From assembly GCF_003336245.1 (NCBI RefSeq), contig NZ_QPHM01000001.1, forward strand, positions 992,001-1,056,000: DNA of 64,000 nucleotides, in the 5' to 3' direction. Of this stretch, positions 25,579 to 33,557 are shown in pieces; positions within the stretch are counted from its first letter, which is position 1; each line of letters starts with the position of its first letter. The notes under the pieces are model-generated. The model worked only from the letters and a program-made list of their open reading frames with translations. It ran no database searches and was not told where the DNA came from. The stretch comes from Haloplanus salinus. Its GTDB lineage: Archaea; Halobacteriota; Halobacteria; Halobacteriales; Haloferacaceae. The position numbers and the translations under genes were made by a program.

Positions 25579-25917
25579 CTACTCCTGCCAGTCGGGATCG
25601 GTTCGTGGCGGGCTGAAGACGTCGACGCCCGCGAACGGTTCGTCCCCGCGGTTCTCGACCCGGTGGGGGTCGCCGCCGGGGATGACGTAGGAGTCGGCGG
25701 CCGAGACGACGTGCTCCTCGCCGTCGATGACGAACACCGCCTCGCCGCGCCAGGCGTAACCCGCCTGTTCGTGCGGGTGACTGTGCTCCGGGACCTCGGC
25801 GCCGGGGTCGATGACGTATCCCTGGACGCTCGTCTTCTCGCCCGCGGCCAGTTGCGAGAGAAACACGTCCGGCACCGCTTCCGTCATCTCGGTGTCGTCG
25901 TACGAACGGATATCCAT
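25579..25917 (-). CDS. Small cupin protein
   Basis: The 112-residue single cupin barrel contains both cupin metal motifs: PEHSHPHEQAGYAWRGEAVF (His, His, Glu) and YVIPGGDPHRVEN (His). The activity cannot be assigned; such proteins range from isomerases to ligand-binding regulators. The ATG at 25917 (MDIRSYDD) fits with a TATA box 28 nt upstream. It is a single gene between lysS and the DUF192 gene. Confidence 0.85.
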   Translation of the reverse strand: MDIRSYDDTEMTEAVPDVFLSQLAAGEKTSVQGYVIDPGAEVPEHSHPHEQAGYAWRGEAVFVIDGEEHVVSAADSYVIPGGDPHRVENRGDEPFAGVDVFSPPRTDPDWQE

Positions 25918-25941
25918 ACCCTCACAGGGACGCGAACGGGC

Positions 25942-25949
25942 ATAAATAT
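25942..25949 (-). promoter_or_regulatory. TATA box for the cupin gene
   Basis: ATAAATAT on the plus strand (ATATTTAT on the transcribed direction) is centred about 28 nt before the cupin ATG at 25917, consistent with a leaderless transcript. Confidence 0.6.
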
Positions 25950-25958
25950 CCGTGCTGG

Positions 25959-26321
25959 TCACTCGGAGTCGATCCGGACGGTGTCTCCCTCATGCACCCC
26001 GGCGGCGGCGCCCGCGGGGAGTTCGATCACCGTGTCGGCGGTGGCGCGCCCGACGCCCGTCCACGCGGACAGGCGGGCGACGCGTTCGACCCGTTCGCCG
26101 CGAAGCCAGACCGCGTCGATGTCGAGGGGGACGGCCACCATGTGGAGGGTGCGGGCGGCGGTGCCGTCGAACGGGAAGACGAGCGCCGAGCCGTCGGGAA
26201 AGGAGCGACGGAACATGAGTCCACGGGCCTTAGCGAGAAACGAGTCGGCGACGGTCACGTTCGTGGCGAGAACGCGAACGTCGGCGTCGGCGTCGCCGCC
26301 GTCGTGGACGATGCGTGCCAT
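25959..26321 (-). CDS. DUF192 family protein
   Basis: The 120-residue protein matches the DUF192 beta-barrel family: KARGLMFRR near the middle, then the hallmark FPFDGTAARTLHMVAVPLDI and the C-terminal VIELPAGAA. Function is unknown; members are often secreted, but no signal peptide is present here. The start ATG at 26321 was picked because the frame upstream runs antiparallel through the neighbouring membrane protein gene. The upstream gene stops 17 bp before, so both may be co-transcribed. Confidence 0.85.
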   Translation of the reverse strand: MARIVHDGGDADADVRVLATNVTVADSFLAKARGLMFRRSFPDGSALVFPFDGTAARTLHMVAVPLDIDAVWLRGERVERVARLSAWTGVGRATADTVIELPAGAAAGVHEGDTVRIDSE

Positions 26322-26338
26322 CCGGACGTCGGGACCGC

Positions 26339-27067
26339 TCAGAGCTGTCGGGAGGTCGTCGGTGACACCCGGTCGGCCCGGGCAGTCCCGCCGTTCGAGT
26401 CGTTCATCGAGTCGGCGAGGGCGACGAACGCGGCGACGCCGGCTGCACAGGCGGCGGCCGTGACGAGGACGCCGAGGGCGAGTTCGACGAGCGGCGGCAG
26501 GAGCGTCGTGAGCGTGGCGATGACGGCGAGCGAGAGCGGAACGGCGACGACGGCGAGGCCGACGGCCGCAACGCGGCCACGGGAGCCGCCGGCGCGCGTC
26601 CAGGTCCGTTCGACCGCCCGGCCGATGGGGGCGCCGTCGGCGGCGACGGCGACGAAGACCAGCGGCAGGTGGACGAGGACGACGAGTCCGGGGACGACGA
26701 GGAACGCGAGGCCGACGGCCGCCGCGACGACGCCGCCAACGGCGACGACGACGGCGCGGGCGTAGGCGAGCGCCGTCCGACCGACCGTCTCGCTCGCGCC
26801 GAGCGCGTCGGACTCGGGGGCGAACGTCCGCGCCAGCGCCGCGAGCGTCACCACGACGGTGACGGTGGCGGCGGTGAGCCCCCCAACCGCGCCGAGCGTC
26901 GTGAGGGGGAGGATCGGCTCGTAGGCGACCTGCATGGTCGAGGCCAGCCCGGACCGGGCGAGGAGGGTGTTGAGCGTAGCGTTCCACGCGGCGGTAGCGA
27001 CGAACAGCGTGACCACGAGCGCGGCCGCTCGTGAGCGGGCAGCGCCGGACGTGCCGAGGAGGGTCAT
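26339..27067 (-). CDS. Hypothetical six-helix membrane protein
   Basis: The 242-residue protein has about six hydrophobic segments rich in Ala and Val, resembling haloarchaeal DUF7847/DUF4013-like membrane proteins, although no decisive motif is visible. A conserved-looking stretch is IGRAVERTWTRAG after the fourth segment. A TATA-like AGATAAAAAC near 27095-27104 lies about 30 nt before the start. It is probably transcribed with the downstream DUF192 gene. No function can be suggested. Confidence 0.7.
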   Translation of the reverse strand: MTLLGTSGAARSRAAALVVTLFVATAAWNATLNTLLARSGLASTMQVAYEPILPLTTLGAVGGLTAATVTVVVTLAALARTFAPESDALGASETVGRTALAYARAVVVAVGGVVAAAVGLAFLVVPGLVVLVHLPLVFVAVAADGAPIGRAVERTWTRAGGSRGRVAAVGLAVVAVPLSLAVIATLTTLLPPLVELALGVLVTAAACAAGVAAFVALADSMNDSNGGTARADRVSPTTSRQL

Positions 27068-27236
27068 CGTTCCACCCCGTGTGACGGTGACGACCTATAG
27101 GTTTTTATCTAAATCTGATATATGTCTGACGCACGTCGCACAGCGTGGCTCGAACCGCTAATTTCGGCCTCGTAGCGTCTAACGCACGTCTGACAGTATC
27201 GATACGTTTTACCGGATCCGCGTGTAGGCGTCGCGT

Positions 27237-28187
27237 ATGGACCGACGCGCGTTCCTCGTGGCCCTGACCCCGTTCGTGGCCGGCTGCTTCGGCGGCCAGC
27301 GAAGCCAGCCGGCGCCGACCTCCACCGAACCCTCCGACCCGACTCCGACCGAGACGCCGGAACCGACCCCGACCGGGACCCCCACGGCGACACCCGAACC
27401 AGAGGCGTCGGACGCGGCGGCCGAGCGGATCACGGAGGCCCGAAACGGGCTCACCGAGGCCCTCTACCTCTACACCGGCGGCGTCACGGACGACCTCCTG
27501 TCCGTGACCGCCGAGACCGAAGAGTTCCGGGCACGGGACGTGTTGCTGCGGCTCAACGGCATTCAACGCACGCTCGTCGAGGCCGAGGCCGAGGCCACGA
27601 CCGACGAGCAACGCGGGACCGTCGCGTCGCTGATCGCGATGCAGGAGTTCCTGACCCACGCGACCGACGCCCAGTCGTGGCTCATCGACGCCCACGACGC
27701 ACTCACCGAGGTGTACACGCACCTCGACGACGGCGACCTGGGCGACGCGGAGGACGACATCGAGCGCGTCCGGACCGCCGCCGAGGAGGTGAGCGATCCC
27801 ACGACCACGCTCAGCGAGGAGCTGGACGCGTCGAACGCAACGGCGCTCGACGCCGTCGACGAGAACGAGTACGAGGAGAAGGTCGCACAGTTGAACGACG
27901 GGGCGGACGTACTCGGGACGCTCAGCGACGGGGTTGCCGACCTCAAAAACGGCATGTCGCTGCTCGACCGGGGCCGGGACGAAGCCGCCGACGGGGAAAC
28001 CGACCGGGCCGCCGACACCGCCGACCGGGCGTACGACGTTCTGAACGACGTCGAGGACCGATTCGACACGTTGCTCGACGACTTCCCCGAGCGGGCGGAA
28101 GCGTTCGAAACCGTGGCCGACGACCTGCGGTACCTCGCCTCCCGGAGCGCCGACGACGCCGACATCGTCTACGAGAACAACTCGTAG
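27237..28187 (+). CDS. Secreted lipoprotein with Pro/Thr-rich linker and helical domain
   Basis: The 316-residue protein starts with MDRRAFLVAL and a lipobox FVAGC (Cys17), so it is exported and lipid-anchored; the paired Arg suggests Tat export. Residues about 22-55 form a Pro/Thr/Glu linker typical of haloarchaeal surface proteins. The rest is acidic and predicted helical, with repeated Asp/Glu/Ala heptad-like stretches suggesting coiled coil. I recognise no enzymatic motif. The divergent gene at 26339 shares the A/T-rich intergenic region. Confidence 0.75.
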   Translation: MDRRAFLVALTPFVAGCFGGQRSQPAPTSTEPSDPTPTETPEPTPTGTPTATPEPEASDAAAERITEARNGLTEALYLYTGGVTDDLLSVTAETEEFRARDVLLRLNGIQRTLVEAEAEATTDEQRGTVASLIAMQEFLTHATDAQSWLIDAHDALTEVYTHLDDGDLGDAEDDIERVRTAAEEVSDPTTTLSEELDASNATALDAVDENEYEEKVAQLNDGADVLGTLSDGVADLKNGMSLLDRGRDEAADGETDRAADTADRAYDVLNDVEDRFDTLLDDFPERAEAFETVADDLRYLASRSADDADIVYENNS

Positions 28188-28256
28188 CGCGGACATCGCA
28201 CAAACGCGGATTTGAGCCTTCGGTGGCTTTTGGCCCGTAGCCGTCGATCCCCGCCT

Positions 28257-28466
28257 ATGGACGGAGACGACCGCGGCTGTCCGAAGTGTGGCCACACCGA
28301 GACCGACGTGGGCGAGATTTCGACCACCGGCGGCGGCCTCAGTAAGATGTTCGACATCCAGACCAACGCCTTCAGAGTGGTCTCGTGTACCAACTGCGGC
28401 TATTCGGAGCTGTACCGCGACGCGGGCGGGCGGGGAAGCGACATCGTCGACGTGTTCCTCGGGTAG
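28257..28466 (+). CDS. Zinc-ribbon nucleic-acid-binding protein (COG3478 type)
   Basis: The 69-residue protein has two zinc half-sites, CPKCG (about residues 8-12) and CTNCGYSE (about 44-51), and ends in the family-typical DIVDVFLG. Members are small zinc-ribbon proteins of unknown role in bacteria and archaea. The ATG at 28257 (MDGDDRG) was chosen over a longer frame with unrelated residues. The TAG stop is followed in the same frame by an open stretch coding for a membrane segment, listed separately. Confidence 0.85.
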   Translation: MDGDDRGCPKCGHTETDVGEISTTGGGLSKMFDIQTNAFRVVSCTNCGYSELYRDAGGRGSDIVDVFLG

Positions 28467-28643
28467 ACGAGCGGCGGGGGTGCACTCGTTCTCGTCGTTG
28501 CCCTCCTCGCCGTGGGCGGTCCCCTCCTGCTCCACGCGCTCGTACGCGCCGAACACGACGGCCGCGAGGTGACGGATCGCTCGGTCGCCGAACGCGCCGC
28601 CCGCCGCGACGTGGACGACGACCCGAGGGAGCGTCGGCGCTGA
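28467..28643 (+). other. Open in-frame stretch encoding a membrane helix, start unclear
   Basis: Directly after the zinc-ribbon TAG, the same frame stays open for 58 codons and encodes GALVLVVALLAVGGPLLLHALV followed by an acidic/basic tail with VTDRSVAERAARRDV. The hydrophobic/charged pattern looks like a real small membrane protein. However, no ATG lies within it; the only in-frame start is a GTG at 28512, which would cut the helix in half. It may use a rare start, depend on stop readthrough, or be a remnant. Residue counts are my own translation. Confidence 0.4.
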
Positions 28644-28738
28644 CGCCGACCGGGTATGTACACTACCCGAACGGATTCCGGGATTCGCCACGACGTTGCC
28701 ACCCACGGAGAGCCGTCGGGCGAGGCTTGTACACCCCG

Positions 28739-29122
28739 GTGCGACGACTACCCGTACTGAAGAACCGAGTTGGCGCTCCCGGGACGAACCCCTCGCGTCG
28801 GCAGTTCGTGAAGACAACCGGTACGGCCGGCGTCCTCGGCTTCGCGGGCTGTGCGGCCCCGACCGACACGGACGGCTCGAAGGTGCCGGAGGTGGCTCAG
28901 TACGAGGAGGGCATTCGCCACCTGCCGCCCGCGGAACGCAAGACCGTCGAGTTCGAGGCGGACGCCGACCCCGGCATCTACCCCGCGCACTGTCACAGGC
29001 TGAGCCACGCGATGAACGGCAACAGCTACCCCGGCGGGATGGTCGGCGGCATCGTCTCCGAGTCGGCGATGAACGCGGACGTGTTCGCGCAGTTGGTGCG
29101 GTACGCGGGCTACGAGCCGTAA
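28739..29122 (+). pseudogene. Internally deleted multicopper-oxidase remnant with Tat-like signal
   Basis: A Tat-like signal, SRRQFVKTTG followed by a hydrophobic stretch and FAGC, is joined after a short linker to a type 1/type 3 copper ligand motif, PAHCHRLSHAMNG, and the C-terminal stretch YPGGMVGGIVSESAMNAD found at the end of haloarchaeal multicopper oxidases. A complete oxidase has around 350-500 residues; only about 127 remain, so the cupredoxin domains are missing. The first usable codon is a GTG at 28739. It could be expressed as a small copper protein, but a deletion remnant is more likely. Confidence 0.6.
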
Positions 29123-29161
29123 CGGAACAGGTTGATGTGGGGCTGTGCCCATCGTCACGGC

Positions 29162-29788
29162 ATGGAGCGGACCCCGACGGGCACGCCGGTCGGCGTGGAC
29201 GACCCCTACGCCCACGCGGACCGTTGCGATCACCTGACTGGCGACGGTCGGTGCCGGTTCGCGCTCGAACACGACGGCGACAGCGGGAAACGGCGTCCCC
29301 CGAGCAGCGAGGGACACAGTCCCTCGGGCAGTCGGCCGGAGGCCGACGACAGCCGGCCGTCGGCCGGCGACGACCCCGCGTTCGCGGCCGCCCGCCGTGC
29401 CGACGGCTACGACTGCGTCGTCGCCGGCGACGCCGACTGGGCGGACTGCCCGCACTACCGCTCGACGACCGACGGCCGCGAATGTCGGCGCTGCGGACTC
29501 GACGAAGTGCGGATGGCCCACGAGGACGCCCGCCCCCTGCTGGAAGAACACCACCTCTCGTACGGCGGGTCGGGGGGCGACGACGACCGCGACGACCCGG
29601 CCCACGAGATCACCGTCGCGCTGTGTCGCTGGTGTCACGCGAAGGTCCACGCCGGATGGGCGCGCATCGACGACGACGTGAACCCCGACACGGAGGCGCT
29701 GGCGGCCCGCGAGGAGCGCCGGAGCAAGGAGCAAGCGGAGTTCGGCTTCCGGACCGCGGCGGAGCGCGACGGCCGCGACGGGCGCTGA
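29162..29788 (+). CDS. HNH-like zinc protein (haloarchaeal DUF7097 type) with palindromic insert
   Basis: The 208-residue protein opens with TPTGTPVGVDDPYAHADRCDHL, a stretch I associate with haloarchaeal DUF7097. It has Cys pairs CRRCG and CRWCHAKVH, and an EEHHLSYGG segment that together resemble an HNH/zinc-binding nuclease core (His-His, then C-x2-C-H...H). Residues about 50-69 are encoded by three consecutive hairpins and look like an inserted low-complexity loop. Nuclease activity is a suggestion only. It follows the oxidase remnant and precedes the GMP synthase gene. Confidence 0.7.
   Translation: MERTPTGTPVGVDDPYAHADRCDHLTGDGRCRFALEHDGDSGKRRPPSSEGHSPSGSRPEADDSRPSAGDDPAFAAARRADGYDCVVAGDADWADCPHYRSTTDGRECRRCGLDEVRMAHEDARPLLEEHHLSYGGSGGDDDRDDPAHEITVALCRWCHAKVHAGWARIDDDVNPDTEALAAREERRSKEQAEFGFRTAAERDGRDGR
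29309..29368. repeat. Three tandem perfect hairpins inside a coding region
   Basis: Hairpin 1 is GAGGGAC/GTCCCTC with a 3-nt loop (29309-29325), hairpin 2 is GTCGGCC/GGCCGAC with a 3-nt loop (29331-29347), and hairpin 3 is GCCGGCCG/CGGCCGGC around one base (29352-29368). The 60-bp run keeps the reading frame of the HNH-like gene. It resembles the short in-frame palindromic insertions I have seen in haloarchaeal genes. Confidence 0.7.
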
Positions 29789-29830
29789 CATTCGATCCGT
29801 TTTTACGCGTTACCGGATTACGACGGCGTA

Positions 29831-30379
29831 ATGACCCGAATCGTCGTCGTCGACAACCACGGCCAGTTCACGCACCTGGAACACCGGGCACTCCGGGACG
29901 CGGGCGTGGACACGGACATCGTCGACAACACGACCCCGCCCGAGGACTTAGACGCCGACGGCCTCGTCCTCTCGGGCGGGCCCGACATGGACCGGATCGG
30001 CCGCTGTGCGGAGTATCTGGAGCTCGACGTGCCCGTCCTCGGTATCTGCCTCGGCATGCAGATCATGGCCACCCAGCTCGACGGCGCCGTCGACGCCGGC
30101 GACTACGGCGGCTACGCCGACGTGACGGTCCGCATCGTCGACGCGGACGACCCCGTGGTCGGATCGCTCGCCCCCGAGACGCGCGTGTGGGCGAGCCACG
30201 CCGACGAAGTGGTCGACCTCCCCACCGGCTTCGCCCACACCGCGACGAGCGACGTCTGCGACATCGAGGCGATGAGCGACGCGGACCGCGACCTCTACGG
30301 CGTCCAGTGGCACCCCGAAGTGGCCCACACCGAGGAGGGGGAGGAGCTGTTCGCGAACTTCATCGAGCGCTGTCGCTGA
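29831..30379 (+). CDS. guaAA: GMP synthase, glutamine amidotransferase subunit
   Basis: The 182-residue class I glutaminase supplies ammonia for GMP synthesis; in archaea this subunit is separate from the ATP-pyrophosphatase subunit. The catalytic triad is visible: Cys in LGICLGMQIM, and His and Glu in QWHPEV. The synthetase subunit is not in this window. An A/T-rich GTTTTTACG about 30 nt before the ATG is the likely TATA region. It is followed after ~90 bp by the DUF2070 gene. Confidence 0.93.
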   Translation: MTRIVVVDNHGQFTHLEHRALRDAGVDTDIVDNTTPPEDLDADGLVLSGGPDMDRIGRCAEYLELDVPVLGICLGMQIMATQLDGAVDAGDYGGYADVTVRIVDADDPVVGSLAPETRVWASHADEVVDLPTGFAHTATSDVCDIEAMSDADRDLYGVQWHPEVAHTEEGEELFANFIERCR

Positions 30380-30471
30380 GGCCGGTATCGCAGGACTGGC
30401 GGACGACGCCCGCCCGACCGATCGCAGGGAAGGGAGGGATTTACCACGCCCCGCCCCGTCGGAGCGACTGA

Positions 30472-32379
30472 ATGACGGCGACCCAGTCCGACCTCGCGGG
30501 CCTGTCGCGGTACATTTTCACTGCGCCGAGCTGGTACGCCAGCCTCGGGTTCGCCCTCGCTATCGCGGCGCTGGCCGGTATCGCCGCCTTCGACTCCGGC
30601 GTCAGCGACCCGACCTGGCGCAACCTGCTCATCCTCGGACGAGACGCCTGGCAAGGCATCTTCTTCATCGGGCTCCCGACGATCATCGCCTCCGTCGGGA
30701 CGACCGGCGTCGACCGGTTCGTCGGCGGGAAGCTGACGCCGAACCGGTCGTCGCTGCTCGCCCTCCTCTGTGAGCTCATCCTCGTCGCCATCGTCATCGG
30801 CGCCGGCATCGTCGCCCTGGTCACGCCGCTCGGGCAGACGTTCGTCTACGACGCCCTCGTCATCGCACTGGCCTCCATCTTCGCCTTTCGCCTGCTGGTC
30901 GTCATGGCCGTCTCGCAGTCCTCGCTGCTCATCGCGGCGGTGCCCGCGAGCCTCCAGACCCTCGTCTCCGCGCTCTTCCTGTTCGTCTACAGCGGGACCG
31001 TCCGGTTTCTGGAGCTCGGCGGCCCCCTTGTCGACGCCTACCTGATGCCCTACCTCTCGCGGGCCTCGGAGGCGCCGCCGGAGCTCTGGATCATCGACGC
31101 TCACCACTTCCAGTTGCTCGCGGTTACGTGCGCCATCTACGCCGGCGCCGTCTACGTCTTCATCCGGGTGATCGACCGCCCCTGGCAGCGGAGCCTCGGC
31201 GTCTCCGTCCTCGATTTCATCCGTGGCTTCGTCGGCCACGTCGCCGAGGGGTCACGGGAACTGGAGGACTTCTTCGAGAAACTCGGCGAGGAGGCCGTCG
31301 TCCCCGTGACCGTCCTCGCCTTCCGGCGCCCGAACGGGACGCAGAAGGCGCGGTTCGTCCTGCCGATGATCCACCCCGGACCGATGGGCGAAATCGGCGG
31401 TGGGAACTTCCCCGTCCGCGTCGCCGAACACACCGACGGCCTCGTCTTCCCACCCCACGCCACCGCCGGTCACGACTTCAACCTCGTCACCGAGCGCGAG
31501 GTGGACGCCATCCTCGACGCCATCGACGACGCACAGGCGAAGCTGACGTACTCGGCGGCGGCGAGCAGAAGCGTCCGCACGCAGGCCGGCGAGGCGTCGA
31601 TGCTCGGCCAGGCGTTCGGCGACGCCGCCCTCCTCGTCGCTACCTACGCCCCCGGCTTCGCCGACGACGTGGAGTACGGCGTCGGCCTCTCGGCGGCGAC
31701 GGAGGCCCGTACCGCCGGCCTCGACGACGTGCTCCTCGTCGACGCCCACAACTCGAACAACGGCCTACAGGGCGAGGACCTCGGCCACGTCACCCCCGGT
31801 AGCCAGCGCGCGTTCGACATGATCGCCGCCGCGAAACACACGGGCGAGCGGTTGTGCGAGGCGCCGACCGGCCCGCTTCGACTCGGCGTCGCGTGGGAAC
31901 GCACCGACTGGGACTCCCTCGACGGCATCGGCCCCCTCGGGGTTCGGGTCGCCGTCGTCGGGGTGGACGACCAGTACACGGCGTACGTCCTCGTCGACGG
32001 GAACAACATGGTGCCCGGCCTACGGGGCCGCGTCGTCGACGCGGTGACCGCCCACGACCGCATCGACGCGGTCGAGGTGATGACGACCGACACACACATC
32101 GTCAACACCGTCGAGGCGGACAATCAGGTCGGTTCCGCCATCGACCACGGCGAGTTCGTGACGACCGTCGAGCGACTGGTCGACGCCGCCGTCGGCGACC
32201 TCGAACCGGTCGAGGCGGGGCTGGCGACCGAACGGGCGACGGTGACGGTCTTCGGCAACGACCGCACGGAGACGCTCGCCAGCCACGCCAACGCCGTCGT
32301 CTCGATGGGCGGGGCGCTCGCCGCCGTCATCATCCTCGTCGCCGTGGCGGTCAGCGTCCTGATCTTCTTCCTGACGTAG
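30472..32379 (+). CDS. DUF2070 family membrane protein
   Basis: The 635-residue protein belongs to archaeal DUF2070: about seven hydrophobic segments in the first ~240 residues, then a large soluble domain with MIHPGPMGEIGGGNFP, HDFNLVTERE and DAHNSN..., and a final C-terminal membrane helix. The soluble part has conserved His/Asp residues (IHPG, HATAGHD, VDAHN) that suggest a metal-dependent hydrolase, reminiscent of a neutral/alkaline-ceramidase-like fold, but no activity is known. The DUF373 gene, also membrane-bound, follows after ~60 bp. Confidence 0.88.
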   Translation: MTATQSDLAGLSRYIFTAPSWYASLGFALAIAALAGIAAFDSGVSDPTWRNLLILGRDAWQGIFFIGLPTIIASVGTTGVDRFVGGKLTPNRSSLLALLCELILVAIVIGAGIVALVTPLGQTFVYDALVIALASIFAFRLLVVMAVSQSSLLIAAVPASLQTLVSALFLFVYSGTVRFLELGGPLVDAYLMPYLSRASEAPPELWIIDAHHFQLLAVTCAIYAGAVYVFIRVIDRPWQRSLGVSVLDFIRGFVGHVAEGSRELEDFFEKLGEEAVVPVTVLAFRRPNGTQKARFVLPMIHPGPMGEIGGGNFPVRVAEHTDGLVFPPHATAGHDFNLVTEREVDAILDAIDDAQAKLTYSAAASRSVRTQAGEASMLGQAFGDAALLVATYAPGFADDVEYGVGLSAATEARTAGLDDVLLVDAHNSNNGLQGEDLGHVTPGSQRAFDMIAAAKHTGERLCEAPTGPLRLGVAWERTDWDSLDGIGPLGVRVAVVGVDDQYTAYVLVDGNNMVPGLRGRVVDAVTAHDRIDAVEVMTTDTHIVNTVEADNQVGSAIDHGEFVTTVERLVDAAVGDLEPVEAGLATERATVTVFGNDRTETLASHANAVVSMGGALAAVIILVAVAVSVLIFFLT

Positions 32380-32441
32380 GCGTCGCTCGATCCGCGTCGG
32401 AGGCCCGAAAACAGAAATACGCGGACGGCTTACCCCCGACT

Positions 32442-33557
32442 GTGCTCCTGGTGCTCTGTGTCGACCTCGACGACGACCTCGGCCGGAAGACCGGCATCGA
32501 GACGCCGGTCGTCGGCCGGGACGCCGTCAGGGACGCCGCCGTCGCCCTCGCCACCGCGGACCCCGAGGACTCCGACGTGAACGTCATGTTTCAGGGGTTA
32601 CACGTCCTCGACGACCTCCGCCGGAGCGAGTCCGAGGAGGTGGAAGTCGCTGCCGTCACCGGTCTCCAGGGGAGCGAGGTGCGAGCGACGCGGGAAGTCG
32701 GCGACGAGGTGGATACGGTACTCGCCGGCCTCTCGACCGGCGAACCCGTCCGTGCCATCGTGATCACCGACGGCGCACAGGACGAGTCCGTCCTGCCCGT
32801 GATCCGGTCCCGGGTCCCCATCGACAGCGTCCGCCGGGTCGTCGTCCGACAGGCCCAGAACCTGGAGTCGATGTACTACACGGTCAAGCAGGTGCTCGCC
32901 GACCCGGAGACCCGCGGGACCCTTCTGGTGCCGCTCGGTATCCTCCTGCTGATCTACCCGTTCGTCACTATCGCCACCTTCTTCGACGTCCCCGGTGCGG
33001 CCGTCCTCGGCCTCATCTCCGCGCTTCTCGGCCTGTATACGTTGTTTCGCGGGCTGGGCCTCGAATCGACGGTCGACGGCGCCGCCGACCGGGTTCGAAA
33101 CCTCCTCTACGCCGGCCGCGTGACGATCATCACGTACGTCGTCGCCGCGGCGCTGCTGATCGTCGGCGGCGCCGAAGGCGTCCAGACGCTCCGGACCGTC
33201 GAGGTGGGGCTCGACGGGTCACCCTCCGCCGTGACGGTACTCGCGGCGCTCGTCAACGGTTCCATCCGGTGGTTCGCCGCCGCCGGGATCACGAGCAGCT
33301 TAGGGCAGGTGACCGACGAGTGTCTCGCCGATCGGTTCAAGTGGCGCTACCTGAACGCCCCCTTCTACGTCGTCGCCATCGCCATCGTCCTCTATGCCGT
33401 CTCGGGGTTCCTCCTCCCGCCCGTCGCCGGCGTGACGAGCCTCACCCTCACCGACCTCGCCGTGGCGCTCACCGTGGGGACGGTGCTGGGCGTCTTGAGT
33501 ACCCTCACCTTCGCGCTCGCCGAGGCGCGCTACCCGACGGGTGCCGAGCCGGCCTAA
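32442..33557 (+). CDS. DUF373 family membrane protein
   Basis: The 371-residue protein begins with LLVLCVDLDDDLGRKTGIETP, the DUF373 N-terminal signature, followed by a soluble alpha/beta domain of ~160 residues and then six or so hydrophobic segments. The Asp-rich signature could bind a metal. I chose the GTG at 32442, because the longer frame upstream is antiparallel coding sequence. It lies just behind DUF2070, a linkage found in other haloarchaea as I recall. It converges on the prenyl synthase with a 4-bp overlap. Confidence 0.87.
   Translation: MLLVLCVDLDDDLGRKTGIETPVVGRDAVRDAAVALATADPEDSDVNVMFQGLHVLDDLRRSESEEVEVAAVTGLQGSEVRATREVGDEVDTVLAGLSTGEPVRAIVITDGAQDESVLPVIRSRVPIDSVRRVVVRQAQNLESMYYTVKQVLADPETRGTLLVPLGILLLIYPFVTIATFFDVPGAAVLGLISALLGLYTLFRGLGLESTVDGAADRVRNLLYAGRVTIITYVVAAALLIVGGAEGVQTLRTVEVGLDGSPSAVTVLAALVNGSIRWFAAAGITSSLGQVTDECLADRFKWRYLNAPFYVVAIAIVLYAVSGFLLPPVAGVTSLTLTDLAVALTVGTVLGVLSTLTFALAEARYPTGAEPA

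Noticed and set aside
27105-27210. Similar motifs GTCTGACGCACGTC and ACGCACGTCTGACA between divergent genes as a possible operator pair
   Set aside because: They share only permuted short words and form neither a clean direct nor inverted repeat.
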